Shown here piece after piece: positions 4,448-7,394 of a stretch of DNA of 7,394 bases; within the stretch, counting starts at the first letter, position 1, and every line of letters begins with the position of its first letter. The position numbers were made by a program, and so were the translations under genes. Source of the stretch: Desulfosarcina sp. (GTDB taxonomy: Bacteria; Desulfobacterota; Desulfobacteria; Desulfobacterales; Desulfosarcinaceae); the NCBI GenBank assembly GCA_018224455.1, contig JAGTUY010000397.1:1-7394 (forward strand). The letters run 5' to 3'. The notes beneath the pieces are model-generated. The model had not been told where the DNA came from. It ran no database searches and saw only the letters and a program-made list of their open reading frames with translations.

Positions 4448-5803
4448 ATGACTAGCAAGGAAGAGAACCAGCCGAAAAAGCACGTCATGATCCGCATTGG
4501 CATTTGCCTGCTGATGCTTGTGTCGGGCTGGGTGGGAATGAACGGACTGGCCAGCCTTAAGGAGCCTCCCGCCGAGGCGAAAACCGACGAGCGGCCCATC
4601 AAGGTAAAAACCACGACGGCTCAACTCCGGGACTATCCAGTAATCATCACCGGCTATGGTGAAGCCAGGGCACTGACCAAGGTGACGATTGCTCCGGAAG
4701 TCTCCGGCCGGGTGGTCTACACGCACCCCAGCCTTAAGGCCGGGCAGATCATTCCCGCTGGTGACACCCTGTTCCGCGTCGACCCGTCAGATTATGAGGC
4801 CGGCCTCCAGGAGGCCATGGCCGGGGTGACCCAGTGGCAGGCTACCGTGGCGCGTTTGAAAAAGCAGTATGCCATCGACAGCCAGCGGTTGAAAACCCTT
4901 GAAAGAAGCGCCCAACTGGCCAAGGCTGAGTTCGAGCGGATCAAACGATTGTTCGAGGCAGACCGGGTGGGAACCCAATCCGGGATCGATCAGGCCGAGC
5001 GCGCATACAACAGCGCCTTGGATCAGGCGGATCAGATATCCCAGGCCGTGAGCCTCTATCCACTGCAGATCCGGGAGGCCGAGAGCAGTCTATCGTCGAC
5101 CCGGGCGCGTCTTTCGGTGGCTGAATCCAACCTGTCCCGCTGTGCGATCACCTCGCCCTTCAATGCCCGGATCCAATCCGTAACCGTGGAGACCGGCCAG
5201 TTTGTCTCCCCAGGACAGAATGTCCTGACCCTGGTCGACGACAGTGTGCTGGAAATTCAGGTTTCTCTCGACAGCCGCGATGCCCGCAACTGGCTGCAGT
5301 TTGAGCCGGCCAGCGAAGGACAGCCAACAGCATGGTTCGGGAATCTTTCACCTGTCGAATGCACCATCCGCTGGACCGAAGAAAAAACCGGAACGGGGTG
5401 GAGCGGCATCCTGAACCGGGTGGTGACGTTCGACCAGCAGACGCGGACCCTTACCGTGGCCGTGCGGGTCAACGATCAATCGGCCATGGGCCGCAGCCAT
5501 CGATCGCTGCCGCTGGTGGAAGGGATGTTCTGCACCATCGACATACCCGGCCGGACCATGCGCGACGTATACCGATTGCCCCGCCAGGCGGTAAGCTTTG
5601 AAAACAAGGCCTATCTGGTGGATGCCGATAATCGGCTCAAAACGGTGGATGTGCGCGTGGAACGCATCGAAGGCGAGTATGTGTACGTCGGCCAGGGGCT
5701 CAACCCGGGTGACACGGTGATTCTCACCCGGCTCATCGACCCGCTTGAAAATGCACTGCTTGAATTTGACGATGATTCGGCCAACGGGGAGTCCGCATCA
5801 TGA
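4448..5803 (+). CDS. RND efflux periplasmic adaptor subunit (membrane fusion protein, AcrA/HlyD-like)
   Basis: The 451-aa product links an RND pump to an outer-membrane channel across the periplasm. A cytoplasmic basic start (KKHVMIR) precedes an N-terminal membrane anchor or uncleaved signal (about 14-36); there is no lipobox cysteine. The first half-lipoyl motif, TIAPEVSGRVV (80-90), leads to LKAGQIIPAGDTLFRVD, then a long alpha-helical hairpin (115-230) for channel contact. The second lipoyl half runs from ITSPFNARIQSV (234-245) to ETGQFVSPGQNVLTLVD. A beta-barrel (265-365, with QTRTLTVAVRV) and a membrane-proximal domain (374-435, YRLPRQAV and GLNPGDTVIL) follow. The tail is acidic (EFDDDSANGESAS). 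ATG 4448 has AAGGT at 7 bases. Its stop overlaps the pump's start in an ATGA, showing coupled synthesis. The substrate is unknown. Confidence 0.93.
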   Translation: MTSKEENQPKKHVMIRIGICLLMLVSGWVGMNGLASLKEPPAEAKTDERPIKVKTTTAQLRDYPVIITGYGEARALTKVTIAPEVSGRVVYTHPSLKAGQIIPAGDTLFRVDPSDYEAGLQEAMAGVTQWQATVARLKKQYAIDSQRLKTLERSAQLAKAEFERIKRLFEADRVGTQSGIDQAERAYNSALDQADQISQAVSLYPLQIREAESSLSSTRARLSVAESNLSRCAITSPFNARIQSVTVETGQFVSPGQNVLTLVDDSVLEIQVSLDSRDARNWLQFEPASEGQPTAWFGNLSPVECTIRWTEEKTGTGWSGILNRVVTFDQQTRTLTVAVRVNDQSAMGRSHRSLPLVEGMFCTIDIPGRTMRDVYRLPRQAVSFENKAYLVDADNRLKTVDVRVERIEGEYVYVGQGLNPGDTVILTRLIDPLENALLEFDDDSANGESAS

Positions 5804-7394
5804 AACGGGTACTTGCCGCATTTGCCAGGAACACCGTGTTTGCCAACATCATCCTGGTGATGATTTTTATCGCCGGCTACATCGCCACGGCCAACATGAT
5901 CCGTGAAACCTTTCCGGAGTTCTCCCTGGACATGATCACCATCTCGGTGCCCTATCCCGGAGCCGATCCGGAAGAGGTTGAAGAGGGGATCAGCCGCAAG
6001 ATCGAAGAGGCCATCGAAGGTCTGGAGGGCATCAAGCAGTATACCACCCAATCCTCCGAGGGGCTGGGTTCGGCCACTATTGAAATCCGCGAGGACTACG
6101 ATGTGGACGAGGTGCTCGACCGGGTTCGCACCAAGGTCAATGCCATCTCCACCTTTCCGGTGGACGCGGAAAAGCCGGTGATCGGCGAGTTGCTGCTCAA
6201 GGATGTGGTGACGCTGCTCTACCTGTCCGGTGATATGTCCGAACGGCGGATCAAGGAGTGGTCCGAGCAGGTCAAGGACGAAATACAGCAGCTGCCCAAT
6301 ATATCACAGGTGGAAACATTCGGAGCGCGCGATTATGAAATCGCCATCGAAGTCTCCGAGGAGCGGCTGCGCCAATACGGCCTCACCTTTTCCGACGTGA
6401 CCGATGCCGTCCGCCGTAGCAGCCTCAATCTGGCCGGCGGCACCATCCGGACCCGCGAGGAGGAGATCCGCGTGCGCACCATGGGGCGCAAATATACGGG
6501 TGAGGAGTTGGCCTCGGTCGTGGTGATGGCGCGTCCGGAGGGAGATGTGGTCACGTTGGGCCGGCTGGCGCATATCAACGACGGATTTACCGAGGATCCC
6601 ATTGCCGCCACCATCAACGGTGAGCCGGCCGTTCTATTGATTGTCTACAAAACGCCCGAAGAAGATGCCCTGGTGATCTCGACAACCATCCAGCGGTACA
6701 TCGACGAAAAGCAGCAGCAGATCCCACAGGGCGCCAATATTGAAATTCTTTACGACAACACCGACATGCTCAAGGCGCGGATCGACCTGTTGATGAGAAA
6801 CGGCCTCATCGGCCTGTGCATTGTCTTTTTGCTGTTGTGGTGCTTTCTCAATGCGCGGCTCTCCTTCTGGGCCGGCATGGGCATCCCCATTTCGATTGCC
6901 GGTGCCCTGGTCATCCTCTGGGCCATTGGCGGCACCATCAACATGATCTCTCTTTTCGGCCTGATCATGGTGCTGGGCATCGTGGTGGACGACGCCATCG
7001 TGGTGGGCGAGGCCATCTACGTGCACCGCATGCAGGGCAAGACCGCCCTGAAGGCAGCTGTGGACGGGGTGTCGGAGGTGGGCATGCCGGTGATTGCCGC
7101 CATTCTCACCACTATCGTGGCCTTCATGCCCCTGTTTTACGTGGGCGGTATCATGGGAAAATTCATCCGCATCATGCCCGCCGTGGTGATCGCCTGCCTG
7201 GTGGTGTCGCTGGTCGAATGCCTCTTTCTGCTGCCGGCCCATTTGAGCCATCTTCCTGCCCCTAACCGGCCCGACGATCAGGAAAGCAAACTGGTCCGGC
7301 GACTATCCCGGGTCCAACAAACCACCTCCCGCTGGATGGAGCTGTTTGTGGCCCGCGTTTATATGCCCTTTCTCAGCAAGGCACTGCACTGGCG
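5800..7394 (+). CDS. RND-family efflux pump inner-membrane subunit (AcrB/MexB superfamily), 3' end beyond window
   Basis: The frame is open from ATG 5800 to the window end: 531 codons of a family usually about 1,000-1,050 aa. GGGGAG (5786-5791) lies 8 bases upstream, inside the adaptor gene, and the start overlaps the adaptor stop (ATGA). Transmembrane helix 1 (about 13-34) is followed by the FPEF and ISVPYPGADPEEVEEGI segment typical of the porter domain (42-330). Helices 2-6 follow (about 335-353, 358-382, 387-407, 428-448, 453-478). Helix 4 carries LGIVVDDAIVVGEA with both proton-relay aspartates, D397 and D398, so the visible half looks functional. The LLPAHL end of helix 6 is also typical. 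The protein exchanges protons for export of substrates through the adaptor and an outer-membrane channel, which is not in this window. The sequence resembles the broad drug/hydrophobe exporter class rather than the heavy-metal (CzcA) class, but the substrate cannot be assigned. Confidence 0.95.
   Translation, partial: MKRVLAAFARNTVFANIILVMIFIAGYIATANMIRETFPEFSLDMITISVPYPGADPEEVEEGISRKIEEAIEGLEGIKQYTTQSSEGLGSATIEIREDYDVDEVLDRVRTKVNAISTFPVDAEKPVIGELLLKDVVTLLYLSGDMSERRIKEWSEQVKDEIQQLPNISQVETFGARDYEIAIEVSEERLRQYGLTFSDVTDAVRRSSLNLAGGTIRTREEEIRVRTMGRKYTGEELASVVVMARPEGDVVTLGRLAHINDGFTEDPIAATINGEPAVLLIVYKTPEEDALVISTTIQRYIDEKQQQIPQGANIEILYDNTDMLKARIDLLMRNGLIGLCIVFLLLWCFLNARLSFWAGMGIPISIAGALVILWAIGGTINMISLFGLIMVLGIVVDDAIVVGEAIYVHRMQGKTALKAAVDGVSEVGMPVIAAILTTIVAFMPLFYVGGIMGKFIRIMPAVVIACLVVSLVECLFLLPAHLSHLPAPNRPDDQESKLVRRLSRVQQTTSRWMELFVARVYMPFLSKALHW

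Noticed and set aside
6634..7251. A 205-codon histidine-rich open frame on the minus strand
   Set aside because: It is antisense to the transmembrane part of the RND pump; its His/Asp/Gly-rich composition is the mirror of GTG/ATC/GCC-rich codons, and it has no recognisable domain.

Overview
The window is a GC-rich, densely packed bacterial chromosomal segment. The protein content suggests a Gram-negative deltaproteobacterium (Desulfobacterota, possibly a Desulfobacteraceae-like sulfate reducer). The grounds are an RND efflux operon and an ElyC-like envelope protein (both Gram-negative features), plus a HisKA_2 sensor kinase and a REC-DHp regulator of a type I recall mainly from that group. 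This assignment is an inference from family resemblance, not a database result.

Region 1 (1-1328, + strand): the tail of an unidentified upstream gene, then an ElyC/YdcF/SanA-type (DUF218) membrane protein that appears to have lost the middle of its catalytic domain in frame. A 68-aa orphan ORF and a four-helix membrane protein of unknown function follow.

Region 2 (1350-3710, - strand): a tight three-gene operon, transcribed right to left. It encodes a MinD/FlhG-like P-loop ATPase, a membrane-anchored HisKA_2-type histidine kinase without a recognisable sensor domain, and a response regulator whose receiver domain is joined to an orphan histidine-containing DHp domain with no ATPase domain. 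Stop and start codons overlap or nearly touch at both junctions. The set looks like one signalling unit, and it is the most likely home of an undescribed system here.

Region 3 (3711-3955): a divergent control region. It contains an AT-rich block with a TTGACA -35 element inside a near-perfect 22-bp palindrome, which is a good candidate MarR operator.

Region 4 (3956-7394, + strand): a MarR-family regulator, an RND periplasmic adaptor (membrane fusion protein), and the N-terminal half of an RND inner-membrane pump, which is cut by the window end. Spacing implies one operon: a locally encoded regulator followed by the first two parts of a tripartite exporter. The outer-membrane channel is not in view.

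No rRNA, tRNA, CRISPR, insertion sequence or attachment site was seen. No stretch over 300 bases lacks a gene.
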